From: Photobacterium atrarenae
Lineage (GTDB): Bacteria; Pseudomonadota; Gammaproteobacteria; Enterobacterales; Vibrionaceae
NCBI RefSeq assembly: GCF_024380015.1
Contig: NZ_CP101509.1
Coordinates: 186,001-250,000 of the forward strand
Length of the DNA stretch: 64,000 bases
Reading direction: 5' to 3'
Made by a program: the position numbers and the translations under genes
The notes under the pieces: generated by a model
Database searches by the model: none
Told to the model about the DNA's origin: nothing
What the model saw: only the letters and a program-made list of their open reading frames with translations
Shown: one piece after another, positions 24,863 to 34,099 of the stretch
How positions within the stretch are numbered: position 1 is the stretch's first letter
Layout: each line of letters starts with the position of its first letter

Positions 24863-25768
24863 ATGAAAATTGCTATTCTATCCCGCAACAAAAAACTTTA
24901 CTCCACTCGCCGCCTGGTCGAAGCGGGCGAAGAACGCGGCCATGAAATGCATGTGATTGATGTATTGCGTTGTTATATGAACATTAACTCCCGCGCCTCT
25001 TCCATCCATTTCGAAGGGAAAGCGCTCGAAGACTTTGATGCAGTCATCCCGAGAATCGGCTCATCCGTTACCTTTTACGGGACTGCTGTCCTGCGTCAGT
25101 TTGAAACTATGGGCGTATATTCTGTTAATGAATCCGTCGCGATTTCACGTTCTCGCGACAAGTTACGCTCACTTCAACTACTGGCCCGAAAGAATATCGG
25201 TCTGCCCATCACTGGATTTGCGAATAAGCCCAGTGATATCCCGGATCTCATCGACATGGTCGGCGGTGCGCCGCTGGTGATCAAGCTGCTGGAAGGAACT
25301 CAGGGGATCGGTGTGGTATTGGCAGAAACCCGAACCGCTGCAGAAAGTGTCATTGAGGCCTTTCTCGGCCTTCATGTCAACATCATGGTTCAGGAGTTCA
25401 TCAAAGAAGCCGGAGGTTCTGATATTCGTTGCTTTGTGATCGGCGATAAAGTGGTTGCCGCCATGAAACGCCAAGGGAAAGAAGGTGAATTTCGCTCGAA
25501 CCTGCACCGCGGCGGTTCAGCGAGCCTGGTGCGGATCACGCCGGAAGAGCGCTCAACTGCCGTTCGGGCGGCCCGAACCATGGGACTCAACCTCGCCGGG
25601 GTTGATCTGCTGCGCTCCATGCATGGCCCTGTCGTCATGGAGGTGAACTCCTCGCCCGGCCTGGAAGGGATCGAAAAAGCCTCTGAGCGCGACATTGCAT
25701 CCAAAATCATTATGTTCCTTGAAGCCAATGCCAAACAGAGTACCACCCGAACCCGGGGCAAAGGTTAA
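24863..25768 (+). CDS. rimK: RimK-type ATP-grasp glutamate ligase
   Basis: A 301-residue ATP-grasp ligase. It starts [20 protein letters not shown]; the phosphate-binding glycine loop is [17 protein letters not shown], followed by [20 protein letters not shown] and the metal-binding end [15 protein letters not shown], all as in RimK. RimK adds glutamates to the C-terminus of ribosomal protein S6 and can make poly-alpha-glutamate. ATG 24863 follows AAGGA; an upstream GTG at 24848 is less likely. It heads a plus-strand group with an MscS channel and a RimB-like protease. Confidence 0.93.
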   Translation: MKIAILSRNKKLYSTRRLVEAGEERGHEMHVIDVLRCYMNINSRASSIHFEGKALEDFDAVIPRIGSSVTFYGTAVLRQFETMGVYSVNESVAISRSRDKLRSLQLLARKNIGLPITGFANKPSDIPDLIDMVGGAPLVIKLLEGTQGIGVVLAETRTAAESVIEAFLGLHVNIMVQEFIKEAGGSDIRCFVIGDKVVAAMKRQGKEGEFRSNLHRGGSASLVRITPEERSTAVRAARTMGLNLAGVDLLRSMHGPVVMEVNSSPGLEGIEKASERDIASKIIMFLEANAKQSTTRTRGKG

Positions 25769-25901
25769 CCGGAAAGCCAATCATACAAACGAGAAATCTC
25801 GAGTGAAAATTCTCAGTAAAACTAAGTTCTCATGTTGTGTTACCCCCCGTACAATACCCTGACGCGTATCATTCACGACATGAGAACGAAGGAGATTTCA
25901 G

Positions 25902-26807
25902 GTGAACGAGCTGATTACCGGTAATAAACTCATTGCATCACTGGTCCTGATCGCCATGGCTTGGGTGATCCGCTGGCTGGCGATCCGCCACCTGGGACAA
26001 CGCCCCAATGGTGATGACGAACAACCCAAACGCTGGATCAACACCGTCAAGAACTTAACCAACCTGGTCATTGCGGTGGGCTTAATCATCATCTGGTTGT
26101 CTGAGATCCGTTATATGGCCCTCTCGATTGCGGCTTTCGCAGTTGCTCTGGTGGTCGCCACCCGTGAATTTATCCAATGTTTTCTGGGTTCGCTCTACAT
26201 CGCCAGTAACCGGACTTTTGTGATCGGGGACTGGATTAAAGTCGGCTCGAACTACGGCGAAGTCGCGCGCAGCGACTGGTTCAGCACGACCTTGCTTGAA
26301 ATTGATATGGACAACCTCAGCTACGGCTACACCGGAAAATCCCTGTCGATCCCCAACCACCAATTTGTCGGTGGCACAGTCCAAAACCTCAATTTCATGC
26401 GTCGCTACATCAGTCATTCGTTTGCCATTACCCGGGAAGCTGACATCAATGTGTTCGATGCCAAAGCCTACATTCTGGAGAAGGCCAATGAATACTGTGC
26501 CCCTTTCCAGGAAGTCGCACAGCGCTATACCGGACTCATCGAAAAACGCCTGGGGATCCAAATCGAAGGGACCTCACCGAGTGTCCGGATCAGTACATCC
26601 AACATTGGCAAAAATATCTTCACCATCACTATTTTTTGTCCGACCCAGGAAGCTGTGAACATCGAACAACAACTCACAGAAGACTTTATGGCATTCTGGT
26701 ATGCTGAATTGAGCCGCCTGAAGAAAGAAAAAGAGAAGGAAAAAGAAAAGGAGAAAGAGAGCAAAAAAGCAGAGCTCGTAGATCCCACCACCGGAGGCAC
26801 CTCGTGA
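25902..26807 (+). CDS. MscS-family mechanosensitive channel
   Basis: A 301-residue channel with two or three N-terminal membrane helices (residues about 9-27, 50-70, 73-93) and the conserved MscS beta domain (RTFVIGDWIKVGSNYGEV, SLSIPNHQFVGGTVQNLNF). The pore helix is less Gly/Ala-regular than in E. coli MscS. The C-terminal tail (about residues 270-293) is a Lys/Glu repeat likely to be a charged helix. GTG 25902 follows AAGGAG. Its stop overlaps the RimB-like start (GTGA), so the channel and the protease are coupled. Confidence 0.88.
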   Translation: MNELITGNKLIASLVLIAMAWVIRWLAIRHLGQRPNGDDEQPKRWINTVKNLTNLVIAVGLIIIWLSEIRYMALSIAAFAVALVVATREFIQCFLGSLYIASNRTFVIGDWIKVGSNYGEVARSDWFSTTLLEIDMDNLSYGYTGKSLSIPNHQFVGGTVQNLNFMRRYISHSFAITREADINVFDAKAYILEKANEYCAPFQEVAQRYTGLIEKRLGIQIEGTSPSVRISTSNIGKNIFTITIFCPTQEAVNIEQQLTEDFMAFWYAELSRLKKEKEKEKEKEKESKKAELVDPTTGGTS

Positions 26808-27256
26808 AGTCACCTAAAACCACGGTCGGTTGGCGAGAATGGCTGGCACTGCCCGCCCTCGGTATCCCGGCCATCAAAGCCAAAGTTGATACCGGAGCCA
26901 AAACCAGTGCCTTGCATGCTTTCATTGTCAATCCGTATATGAAAGACCAGGAGCCCTGGGTCCAGTTTTTTATCCACCCACTGCAACATGATTTAGACAC
27001 AGTCGTTGAGTGTCACGCCCGGCTCAGTGATCAGCGGCAAGTCACCGATTCTGGCGGTCATCAGGAAATGCGTTATGTGATTAAAACCGAGATTACGCTC
27101 GGCGATCAGCAGCTGGAAGCGGAGATCACCCTGACCGACCGGGAATCGATGAAGTTTCGAATGTTGCTTGGGCGCAATGTCCTCAAGCAAGGGTTTGTGG
27201 TCGACTCAGACCAATCTTTTCTGCTGGGGAAACAGCCGGTACACGGTTGCCATTGA
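26804..27256 (+). CDS. RimB-like retropepsin-fold protease
   Basis: A 150-residue protein of the family annotated as ATP-dependent zinc protease, now known as a retropepsin-like fold. The catalytic Asp is in KAKVDTGAKTSALHA (D-T-G), with the WREWLALPALGIPAIKAK lead-in and FRMLLGRNVLKQGFVVD near the end. In Pseudomonas RimB trims glutamate tails added by RimK. The start is GTG at 26804, overlapping the MscS gene by four bases. Placement two genes after rimK supports a shared S6-modification role. Confidence 0.85.
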   Translation: MKSPKTTVGWREWLALPALGIPAIKAKVDTGAKTSALHAFIVNPYMKDQEPWVQFFIHPLQHDLDTVVECHARLSDQRQVTDSGGHQEMRYVIKTEITLGDQQLEAEITLTDRESMKFRMLLGRNVLKQGFVVDSDQSFLLGKQPVHGCH

Positions 27257-27341
27257 TCAGAATGCCCTGAAGCTGCCAGGTCAGCATTCAAGCAAGGATT
27301 ACAAGAAAAAGTCCTATGCAATCGCTCGTCAAGTCAGAGAC

Positions 27342-27578
27342 TTAAGCCGCGATTGAATAGGACTCTCGTCCGGCATGTTTTGCCTTGCGCTGAAAGCTCC
27401 CCTTCCCTTTTTTCGCTTTCTCGACACGGGTTCGGAACAGGGTGCTGGTCACAGCAGCTTTGAGCGCATTATCCTGAACCTTGCCTCTGCCAAGCTCGGT
27501 CTCAAGCGCTGGCGATGCATGATTGCACTGCACCACTTGGAGAGTATCATTTTGTTTTAGCTTACTTTTTTTAGCCAT
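27342..27578 (-). CDS. arfA: Alternative ribosome-rescue factor ArfA
   Basis: A 78-residue basic protein. Residues 32-72 match ArfA: GKVQDNALKAAVTSTLFRTR then VEKAKKGKGSFQRKAKHAGR. ArfA recruits RF2 to ribosomes stalled on stop-less mRNA. A 30-residue N-terminal extension (MAKKSKLKQNDTLQVV...) precedes the conserved part and is longer than in E. coli. The strong in-gene hairpin that makes E. coli arfA mRNA truncated is not evident; only short stems near GGACGAGAGTCC are seen. ATG 27578 follows AAGGAA. Confidence 0.88.
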   Translation of the reverse strand: MAKKSKLKQNDTLQVVQCNHASPALETELGRGKVQDNALKAAVTSTLFRTRVEKAKKGKGSFQRKAKHAGRESYSIAA

Positions 27579-27687
27579 GATAGAGTTCCTTAATGAATGA
27601 AAATCTGCTGCCAGAACAGTCTGGCAGACTGCGCAATATTAAGACCATTTGGCGGGTTCACACAATCAAATTTTTCACCGGCCAAGA

Positions 27688-28815
27688 TTATTTTTCGTGT
27701 ATGTATTGCTGATACAAATCGAGAAATTTGATCACAATCTCCCGGGCGACATTCGTTTCACAGTTGGTCAGAAAGACCATCCCGGTTTGCGATACCGGAT
27801 GAAACACCATTTCAGTGCGTATCCCTTTCACCCAGCCGCCATGATGCACAAACCCGGCAATGCCCTGGTAATCAAACGTCCGCCATCCCAGCGCATAATA
27901 AACATTGCTGAGCTTGGCACGATAACGGTACTGGTTTGCCCGCACATGGGGCTTATGCATCACAGCAAGTACCGACGGCCGAAGAACCCCCGGCTGATGG
28001 CCAAACTGAGCCAGCATCCATTTCGCCAGATCCTGTGCACAGGCATTCACCCCGGCAGCCGCCGGCACCTGATAGTAATAGGCTGCCGGCTTCACCGCCG
28101 CAAACCCGCTTTTCACTTTCACATGAGGTTCGACCCGGTTCGGGCTGTTCAGATAACCCGTCAGTCCGAACGAGGCGTGCGACATCTGTAACGGGACAAA
28201 GATCAGTTCCTGAACTAAGGTCGAGTAGTCCTTGCCGGAGGCCTGGGCCAGCATGTCCGCCCCTAGGTTATACATCACATTTTGATAACCGTAACAGCGG
28301 CCCGGCTCACACACAAACCGTACCCGGCTGAGCATTTGCAGAATGCGGGAATAGCGAACATTATCTTCCAGCAAATCTGTATAGGCATGGGGCACCAGGC
28401 CGCTCGAGTGCGACAATAGATGACGCAGGGTCACATGCTTTCCCAGTTCCGGATCACTAAAACTGACATGCTCCAGATAAGGAACAACATGAGTATCCCA
28501 TTCAATGAGCCCCCTGGAGATCAAAATCGCCGCAACCGTTGAGGTAAACGTTTTCGAAATTGATGCCAGCGGGAAAACCGTGGCAGAATTAATTCGCTGT
28601 TTCCCGCCAATTCTGGTGACACCATACCCTCTTAACAATCGTACTTTACCATGAACAACAACGGCTAAGGATGCGCCTGGGATACCCTGCTTGACCGCCT
28701 TTTGTACATAACTGTCCAGGGCGAAAACCATTTCGTCCTTCGCCATACCGGGGAGGGTGATCATAGAGATCAGCAAGAGCGCAACCGGGCACAACCCGTA
28801 CAGCTTATGCAACAC
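27688..28815 (-). CDS. Secreted serine hydrolase, class C beta-lactamase family
   Basis: A 375-residue exported protein with a signal peptide (LYGLCPVALLLISMITLPGM, cut near AKD). The beta-lactamase/DD-peptidase fold carries the S-x-x-K motif SISK, the Y-x-N motif in CYGYQNVMYN, and HHGG in place of KTG, as in esterase/D-aminopeptidase-type relatives. It is likely a periplasmic peptidase or esterase; resistance to beta-lactams should not be assumed. No ampR-like neighbour is present. Confidence 0.85.
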   Translation of the reverse strand: MLHKLYGLCPVALLLISMITLPGMAKDEMVFALDSYVQKAVKQGIPGASLAVVVHGKVRLLRGYGVTRIGGKQRINSATVFPLASISKTFTSTVAAILISRGLIEWDTHVVPYLEHVSFSDPELGKHVTLRHLLSHSSGLVPHAYTDLLEDNVRYSRILQMLSRVRFVCEPGRCYGYQNVMYNLGADMLAQASGKDYSTLVQELIFVPLQMSHASFGLTGYLNSPNRVEPHVKVKSGFAAVKPAAYYYQVPAAAGVNACAQDLAKWMLAQFGHQPGVLRPSVLAVMHKPHVRANQYRYRAKLSNVYYALGWRTFDYQGIAGFVHHGGWVKGIRTEMVFHPVSQTGMVFLTNCETNVAREIVIKFLDLYQQYIHEK

Positions 28816-29327
28816 AGGAACACCAGCCTTCGTTAGTTTTCACTAAGCGTAGTGCCTGCAGAAACAGTTATTTTTTCTCTGAATTGAGAATTAAATGCGT
28901 TCGCAAAAAGGTTCTTAGCGGCGTAACAAAAAAGTTATTGATGACAAAATAGTTCAAGAAATATACTTAGAATTGCTCTATGATAAAAATTGCTGTTTGT
29001 TATTTCGCCTGTGCGATTTATTGCTTTCATTTTGAGTGAGGTTAATTCTTTCCGCTTACAAGCGTACGCTCAAAATAATAGATTTCGTGTACAAGCGTTC
29101 GCTGAAAATAGTGTTTTATTAGATGAAAGCATCAAGCCATCGGATAAACTAGAACATTTGCACCAAATTAACAATCGACATAAGCCACTGAATCAAAAGA
29201 AATTAAACTCATCCGACATGTGTTGAAATGAGATCTGGGGCACAAAATAACTTTTATTGTTCCCGATAATGGCTACAATAAGCCGCCTTAGCCACTTCAA
29301 GACAAATATTAATAAGGTCAAACAGTC
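28816..29327. other. AT-rich interval before the MaoC-like gene
   Basis: About 512 bases, visibly more AT-rich than its neighbours. It contains one low-confidence ORF (28990-29226) and the promoter for the MaoC gene (TACAAT at about 29274). No terminator with a T-run is seen for the serine hydrolase on its upstream side. Confidence 0.45.
28990..29226 (+). CDS. Possible 78-codon AT-rich ORF with an internal repeat
   Basis: The frame opens at TTG 28990 without a ribosome site, so its reality is doubtful. It contains an 11-residue near-duplication, FRLQAYAQNNR and FRVQAFAENSV, encoded by about 33-base imperfect direct repeats at roughly 29050-29115. Composition differs from its neighbours. I recognise no family. 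Confidence 0.25.
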   Translation: MLFVISPVRFIAFILSEVNSFRLQAYAQNNRFRVQAFAENSVLLDESIKPSDKLEHLHQINNRHKPLNQKKLNSSDMC

Positions 29328-30056
29328 ATGAATGTCGTCGATTTTTTTAAACAAAAACGTGATGGTCTGTCACGACAGCAGTTTGAACTGAAAGACTTCC
29401 TATCACCTTCATTGCGTGACTACTGGCTTGAGTTGATGAGGAAGGCGAACAGTACGCAACTTGGCGCATTCATTAACAATCATAACCTCGCCTCCAATGA
29501 TGATGCAGTTGATAGCCCGGCACCGGAGGCCACTGCTGTGAAAGCTACAGCAGAGCCAGCCAAACAGCCTGCACCGATTGTGATGAAGCCGGAAGCAGAA
29601 GCTCTGATGAAAGAGCTCAATGATACCCTGGGTGAAGTCATTCACGTGGGTCAATGGCTCACAGTTGATCAGGATCGCATTAACCGCTTTGCCGATGTCA
29701 CCGAAGATCACCAGTGGATCCATACCGATCCTGGGCGTGCGGCATCGGAGTCACCGTTTAAAACCACGATTGCCCATGGTTTTCTGACCCTGTCCCTGCT
29801 CTCTGTATTAACGGACAGTGTCGACCCGGAGAACCAAAAGTTCCCAACGGCGAAAATGACAGTCAATGTCGGATTTAATAAAATCCGCTTCCCGTACCCG
29901 GTGAAGTCCGGCAGCCGTGTCCGAGCCAGTACCCGCATTCAAACCGTCACACCAATCAAGCGCGGCCTGGAAATTGTTCAGGAACTCACGGTCGAAATCG
30001 AAGGTATCCGTCGTCCGGCCTGTATCGCGGAGTCGGTGATCCATCTCCATTTTTAA
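29328..30056 (+). CDS. MaoC-like (R)-enoyl-CoA hydratase with N-terminal extension
   Basis: A 242-residue hot-dog protein. Residues about 95-242 form a MaoC/PhaJ domain with the catalytic Asp/His motif FADVTEDHQWIHTDP and the following AHGFLTLSLLSVL, then VGFNKIRFPYPVKSGS. The first 60 residues (FFKQKRDGLSRQQFELKDFL...) are helical and joined by an Ala/Pro/Lys linker (SPAPEATAVKATAEPAKQ). It may feed (R)-3-hydroxyacyl-CoA to PHA or lipid synthesis. ATG 29328 is weakly supported (ATTAATAAGGTCAAACAGTC upstream). A clear terminator follows. Confidence 0.88.
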   Translation: MNVVDFFKQKRDGLSRQQFELKDFLSPSLRDYWLELMRKANSTQLGAFINNHNLASNDDAVDSPAPEATAVKATAEPAKQPAPIVMKPEAEALMKELNDTLGEVIHVGQWLTVDQDRINRFADVTEDHQWIHTDPGRAASESPFKTTIAHGFLTLSLLSVLTDSVDPENQKFPTAKMTVNVGFNKIRFPYPVKSGSRVRASTRIQTVTPIKRGLEIVQELTVEIEGIRRPACIAESVIHLHF

Positions 30057-30074
30057 AGCGGGACACCCAAGCAA

Positions 30075-30105
30075 AAAAAGCCAGGTTGGTTCAACCTGGC
30101 TTTTT
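30075..30105 (+). terminator. Terminator after the MaoC-like gene
   Basis: Stem GCCAGGTTG / CAACCTGGC around GTT, flanked by an A-run and followed by five T; bidirectional in form and serving also the convergent AlkD gene. Confidence 0.92.
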
Positions 30106-30130
30106 CGTTCAAGTTCCCGGAGAACTACCA

Positions 30131-30823
30131 CTAGACGATGTTCACGGGTAGAATTTTCAGCGCTTCATTACGGCTCAGGGAAGATAGCCGATCGGCATGA
30201 GCCGACACAAACTGACTCACAAAATCCGGTTCGGTCTTCGAATACTCCCGCAATACCCAGCCAATCGCCTTACGAATAAAAAATTCCTTTTCATCCGCGA
30301 GCATCAAAATGGTTTCAGTGAGCAAAGGTACATTGGTGTCTGCTTTGTGTTTTAAGTGAACCAGCAAAGATGCGCGGCGAAGCCACATGTTGTCGGATTT
30401 GCGCCACGCCAGCAGCTTTGATTCCAGCTCACGGTGCTCTTGCACCAAAGGACCGATCAGCGTCGAAGCAATCTTATCAACAGTATCCCAGTGAGAGGCA
30501 CCAAGAAGCATCTCCTCATAAATCTCAAACGCTTCCAGGGTTCGGAACACCTTGTAGTGTTCGGCAACGTCCATTGCCAGATACTGCTCTTCCCGATTTT
30601 CACCGGACCACAGCCACAATACCAGGCGCCGATAATCGGTAAAATTTCGAACTTGGGTATGTTCCCTTGCTTGTTTAAAAATGGCGCGGCGCTCGGGCGC
30701 TTTTACCCCATAGAACGGCTGCTCTGTTTTCATATAAGCCTGCATCGCTCTCGCTTCGTCGGGATCACCGGCTTCTGCCAGACGCTGCTGCATAAAAATC
30801 ACCATAGGAATGATGAGCGACAT
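30131..30823 (-). CDS. AlkD-like DNA alkylation repair protein
   Basis: A 230-residue all-helical HEAT-like-repeat protein. Family segments: FYGVKAPERRAIFKQ, LWLWSGENREEQYLAMDV, HWDTVDKIASTLIGPLV and EFFIRKAIGWVLREYSKTEP, which matches the AlkD consensus around the catalytic Trp/Asp/Arg region. AlkD removes 3- and 7-alkyl purines. Start ATG 30823 follows AAGGAA. It is followed on the minus strand (downstream) by the MaoC terminator. Confidence 0.9.
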   Translation of the reverse strand: MSLIIPMVIFMQQRLAEAGDPDEARAMQAYMKTEQPFYGVKAPERRAIFKQAREHTQVRNFTDYRRLVLWLWSGENREEQYLAMDVAEHYKVFRTLEAFEIYEEMLLGASHWDTVDKIASTLIGPLVQEHRELESKLLAWRKSDNMWLRRASLLVHLKHKADTNVPLLTETILMLADEKEFFIRKAIGWVLREYSKTEPDFVSQFVSAHADRLSSLSRNEALKILPVNIV

Positions 30824-30950
30824 AGAAAACTTCCTTAGCTAACTGCGGATAAACGTCTGAAGAGACAATGATGTTGTCTTCTACATTGGAACACAAACTC
30901 TAGCACAGAAAAACCGTTTCATACCCACAGCGGAACCCGGTCGGCAAAAA

Positions 30951-32351
30951 TCACCCCAGTGGTCTGAACCTCGCCATAAAGTGCCTCAGCAGTGGCGGCT
31001 CATATTCAAACACCAATCCGGACAATGTTGCCGCCCGCTGACTCACGCGAATCAAGGCATCGGCGACATAGTCCATATGATCATTGGTATAAACCCGGCG
31101 CGGGATCGTTAAACGCATAAACTCCATCGGTGATGGCTTTTGCCTACCAGTGACAGGGTCACGACCTGCAAGCAAAGAACCGATTTCCACCGCCCGGATA
31201 CCGGCCTCCAGGTACAGGGCATTACATAGGGACTGGGCCGGGAATTGTTCCGGCGGAATCTGCGGCAACAACCGCCTGGCATCGACAAACACCGCATGGC
31301 CCCCAGCCGGTAGCTGCACCGGGACGCCCCCTTCCGCCAACCGGCTGGCCAGATACGCCACTTGTTTGATGCGGTAGGTCAGCCACGCTTGATCCAGCCC
31401 ATCGTAGAGTCCGCGTGCCAGGGCCTCCATGTCCCGGCCCGCCATCCCGCCGTAGGTCACAAATCCTTCCATCGGCACACATCGGGACTGAACATGCTGA
31501 AACAGCTCGGGATCATCACGCACCGCACAAATGCCGCCGATATTGACCATGGGATCTTTTTTGGCCGAGAGCGTCAGCATGTCGGCATAGCGAAACATTT
31601 CCGCCACGATATCTTGGATAGACGCCTTTCTGTACTGCTGATCTCGCTGTTGAATAAACCAGGCATTTTCACAAAAACGGGCCGAATCCATAATTACCGG
31701 GATAGCGTACCGCTTTGCGAGCTCATATACTGCCTTTAAGTTTGCCATGGCCACTGGTTGCCCGCCGGTGTTATTGCAGGTGATGGTCATAATAATTCCG
31801 GCGACATTCTCAGCGCCATAATGGGCAATCGCCTGGTTGAGCTTTTCCAAATCCATATTGCCTTTCCAGGAAAAAGGCTGCGCCGTATCAAACGCGCGTT
31901 CATCGACTAAATTGATCGCTTTCGCCCCGCAAATCTCAACATGCGCGGTGGTGGTATCGAAATGATAATTGGACAGAAACACCGGATGCGTCCCGCCCCG
32001 GACCTGCCGCATTTTCTCTACCAGACACGGAAACAGGATCTGCTCGGCACCCCGCCCCTGATGCGTCGGCACAAAGTCGGGGTAGCCGAAAATGTCGTCT
32101 ATGGCAGCTTTCAGGCGGTAATAACTGCGGCTGCCGGCGTAAGATTCATCCCCCATCATCACCCCGGCCCACTGGGTATCACTCATCGCCCCTGTTCCTG
32201 AGTCGGTCAGCAAATCGATGTAGACATCCTCACTTTTCAGCGCAAACGGGTTAAAACCGGCGGCTTTCAAAGCGGCGGCCCTCTCCTCAGCCGTGGTCAT
32301 GCGGATCGGCTCAACCATTTTGATTCGAAAAGGCTCGGGAACACGTTTCAT
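30951..32351 (-). CDS. PLP-dependent beta-eliminating lyase (tryptophanase-like)
   Basis: A 466-residue fold-I PLP enzyme. It is close to both tryptophanase and tyrosine phenol-lyase: [48 protein letters not shown], and the PLP lysine in [13 protein letters not shown]. At substrate-deciding sites it looks like tryptophanase: an Asp in [21 protein letters not shown] (no TPL-type Arg) and LLRHFMARF with the tryptophanase His. It would release pyruvate and ammonia from an aromatic amino acid. ATG 32351 follows GGAGG. It is divergent from a GS-like gene. The substrate is not proven. Confidence 0.85.
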   Translation of the reverse strand: MKRVPEPFRIKMVEPIRMTTAEERAAALKAAGFNPFALKSEDVYIDLLTDSGTGAMSDTQWAGVMMGDESYAGSRSYYRLKAAIDDIFGYPDFVPTHQGRGAEQILFPCLVEKMRQVRGGTHPVFLSNYHFDTTTAHVEICGAKAINLVDERAFDTAQPFSWKGNMDLEKLNQAIAHYGAENVAGIIMTITCNNTGGQPVAMANLKAVYELAKRYAIPVIMDSARFCENAWFIQQRDQQYRKASIQDIVAEMFRYADMLTLSAKKDPMVNIGGICAVRDDPELFQHVQSRCVPMEGFVTYGGMAGRDMEALARGLYDGLDQAWLTYRIKQVAYLASRLAEGGVPVQLPAGGHAVFVDARRLLPQIPPEQFPAQSLCNALYLEAGIRAVEIGSLLAGRDPVTGRQKPSPMEFMRLTIPRRVYTNDHMDYVADALIRVSQRAATLSGLVFEYEPPLLRHFMARFRPLG

Positions 32352-32496
32352 GGGACGACCTCCACCGGGACCTTGCATCGGGTACCGGACAATTCAAGGA
32401 TGTGAAGTTGACGAATATTCACCGCCTTCCTAGGTTAAATATATCAGCCACCTGGAAAACCTTGTAACGGGGTTCTTCTGAAAACAACGATTGCCG

Positions 32497-32547
32497 TCAC
32501 CAGGGCTCCGGGCCAACAAACACATCCATCGGCTGTTTGTACAGCAT
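32497..32547 (-). CDS. Candidate 16-codon leader peptide ending Pro-Trp-stop
   Basis: Minus strand ATG 32547 opens MLYKQPMDVFVGPEPW and then TGA, 145 bases before the lyase start. Tryptophanase operons of enterobacteria and Vibrio are controlled by the TnaC peptide, which carries a critical Trp and a Pro before the stop. The resemblance in layout is suggestive, but the Trp position differs and the ribosome site (AGGA, 11 bases) is weak. Chance is quite possible. Confidence 0.25.
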   Translation of the reverse strand: MLYKQPMDVFVGPEPW

Positions 32548-32562
32548 TAGGGAGCCAGTCCT

Positions 32563-33930
32563 ATGGGACCAAGAGATGTAAAGACCAGTGATGATGCCAA
32601 GGCAATCATCAAAGCGCGGGGACTGACGCACGTCAAAGTCGGGCTGTTTGATAACGACGGCGTCATGCGGGGTAAATACATGGCCGTCGATAAATTTTTC
32701 TCCGCCTTAGACCACGGCTTTGCCTTTTGTGATGTCGTACTCGGCTGGGATGTCAAAGATCAGCTCTACGACAATGCCCGTTACACCGGTTGGCACACCG
32801 GGTATCCGGATGCGCCGGTGCGGATCATTCCCGAAAGCTGCCGAGATGTGCTGGATGAAGATGACATGTTGCTGTTCATTGCCGAGTTTTCCGGCAGTGC
32901 CGAATCCATCTGCCCACGTGCAATGCTGCGCCGGATGATCCAGCAGGCCGATGAGATGGGATATCGCGCCTTAGCGGCCCTTGAGTATGAGTTCTTTCTG
33001 TTTCGTGAAACCCCGCATTCTGCCCGAGAAAAGGGCTTCCGCAATCTGGAGACGATCACCCCGGACTGGTTCGGCTATTCAATGATCCGCAACTCGACTT
33101 ACTCAGCGCTATATAAAAGCATCCTCGCCATGGGTGAAAGCATGGACTTTCCCATTGAAGGGATCCATTCCGAAACCGGACCGGGGGTAATTGAAGCTGC
33201 CATTGCTGTCGATGAGGCCGAAGCCGCCGGTGATAAAGCCGCGCTGTTTAAAACCTACATGAAAGTGCTGGCTCAGAAGAACGAGCTGATGGCGACCTTT
33301 ATGGCCAAGTGGAGCAATGATTATCCCGGCCAGAGCGGTCACATCCATCTCTCGCTCAAAAAGAAAGACGACTCACCGATCTTTTATGATGCCGGTCAAG
33401 CCAATTGCATGAGTCAGATCCAGCGCCAGTTCCTTGCCGGGCAACAGCGCCTGATGCCGGAGCTGCTGTGCATGATTGCCCCGTCCGTGAATAGCTACAG
33501 CCGGATGGTCCCCGGTTTCTGGGCGCCGACCGATGCGACCTGGGGGATCGAGAACCGCACCACGGCATTGCGGGTGATCACCGGCTCGGCCAAAAGCCAG
33601 CGCATTGAATACCGCATCGGTGCCGCAGACGCCAACCCGTATCTGGCCCTGGCGGCGGCGCTCGGCTCCGGGCTCTACGGTATTGCCCAGGGCTGGGAGC
33701 CCCACCCGCCCGTTGTCGGCAACGCCTACAAACAACCTCACGCGCCTGAACTGGAGCTCCCGCGAACCTTGTGGGATGCCGCGCAACGCTTCAAAGCGTC
33801 AGAAGCCGCACGAAACCTGTTTGGCGATGCTTTTGTCGAACATTTTGCCGCCTCCCGGGAATGGGAAGAGCGAGAATACAGAAAACATATCACCGACTGG
33901 GAGCTGAGCCGTTACTTTGAAATTATCTGA
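32563..33930 (+). CDS. Glutamine-synthetase-like ligase (GlnT/PuuA type)
   Basis: A 455-residue ATP-dependent glutamate-amine ligase. The N-domain is VKVGLFDNDGVMRGKYM; the catalytic domain has ALEYEFFLFRET (metal Glu), HSETGPGVIEAAI, SGHIHLSL, NRTTALRV and RIEYRIGAADANPYLALA. The Tyr adenylylation site of GlnA is not seen, which fits gamma-glutamyl-amine or -amino-acid ligases such as PuuA. The start ATG 32563 lies nine bases after GGGAG. It is divergent from the tryptophanase-like lyase, whose ammonia or amine product it could capture (inference). Confidence 0.88.
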   Translation: MGPRDVKTSDDAKAIIKARGLTHVKVGLFDNDGVMRGKYMAVDKFFSALDHGFAFCDVVLGWDVKDQLYDNARYTGWHTGYPDAPVRIIPESCRDVLDEDDMLLFIAEFSGSAESICPRAMLRRMIQQADEMGYRALAALEYEFFLFRETPHSAREKGFRNLETITPDWFGYSMIRNSTYSALYKSILAMGESMDFPIEGIHSETGPGVIEAAIAVDEAEAAGDKAALFKTYMKVLAQKNELMATFMAKWSNDYPGQSGHIHLSLKKKDDSPIFYDAGQANCMSQIQRQFLAGQQRLMPELLCMIAPSVNSYSRMVPGFWAPTDATWGIENRTTALRVITGSAKSQRIEYRIGAADANPYLALAAALGSGLYGIAQGWEPHPPVVGNAYKQPHAPELELPRTLWDAAQRFKASEAARNLFGDAFVEHFAASREWEEREYRKHITDWELSRYFEII

Positions 33931-34099
33931 AGGTGAAATGAATGAGGCTGGGGATACTGCTGCTAGTCAGCCACCAGCTCTTCATTCCTTCAATAAATCT
34001 GAACAATTTCGTCAAAATCCCATGCTGGTCTTCCTATTTCATTGATATACAATCAGTTTAATGATTATACCAACAACACGGTATTCGGAGAAACTGACC

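Noticed and set aside
27688..28815. Acquired beta-lactamase
   Set aside because: It belongs to the class C fold, but HHGG replaces KTG and there is no resistance context; esterase or peptidase is more likely.
30951..32351. Tyrosine phenol-lyase
   Set aside because: Several segments are TPL-like, but the residues that set substrate choice (Asp in YHFDTTTAH, no Arg in [10 protein letters not shown], His in LLRHFMARF) follow tryptophanase.
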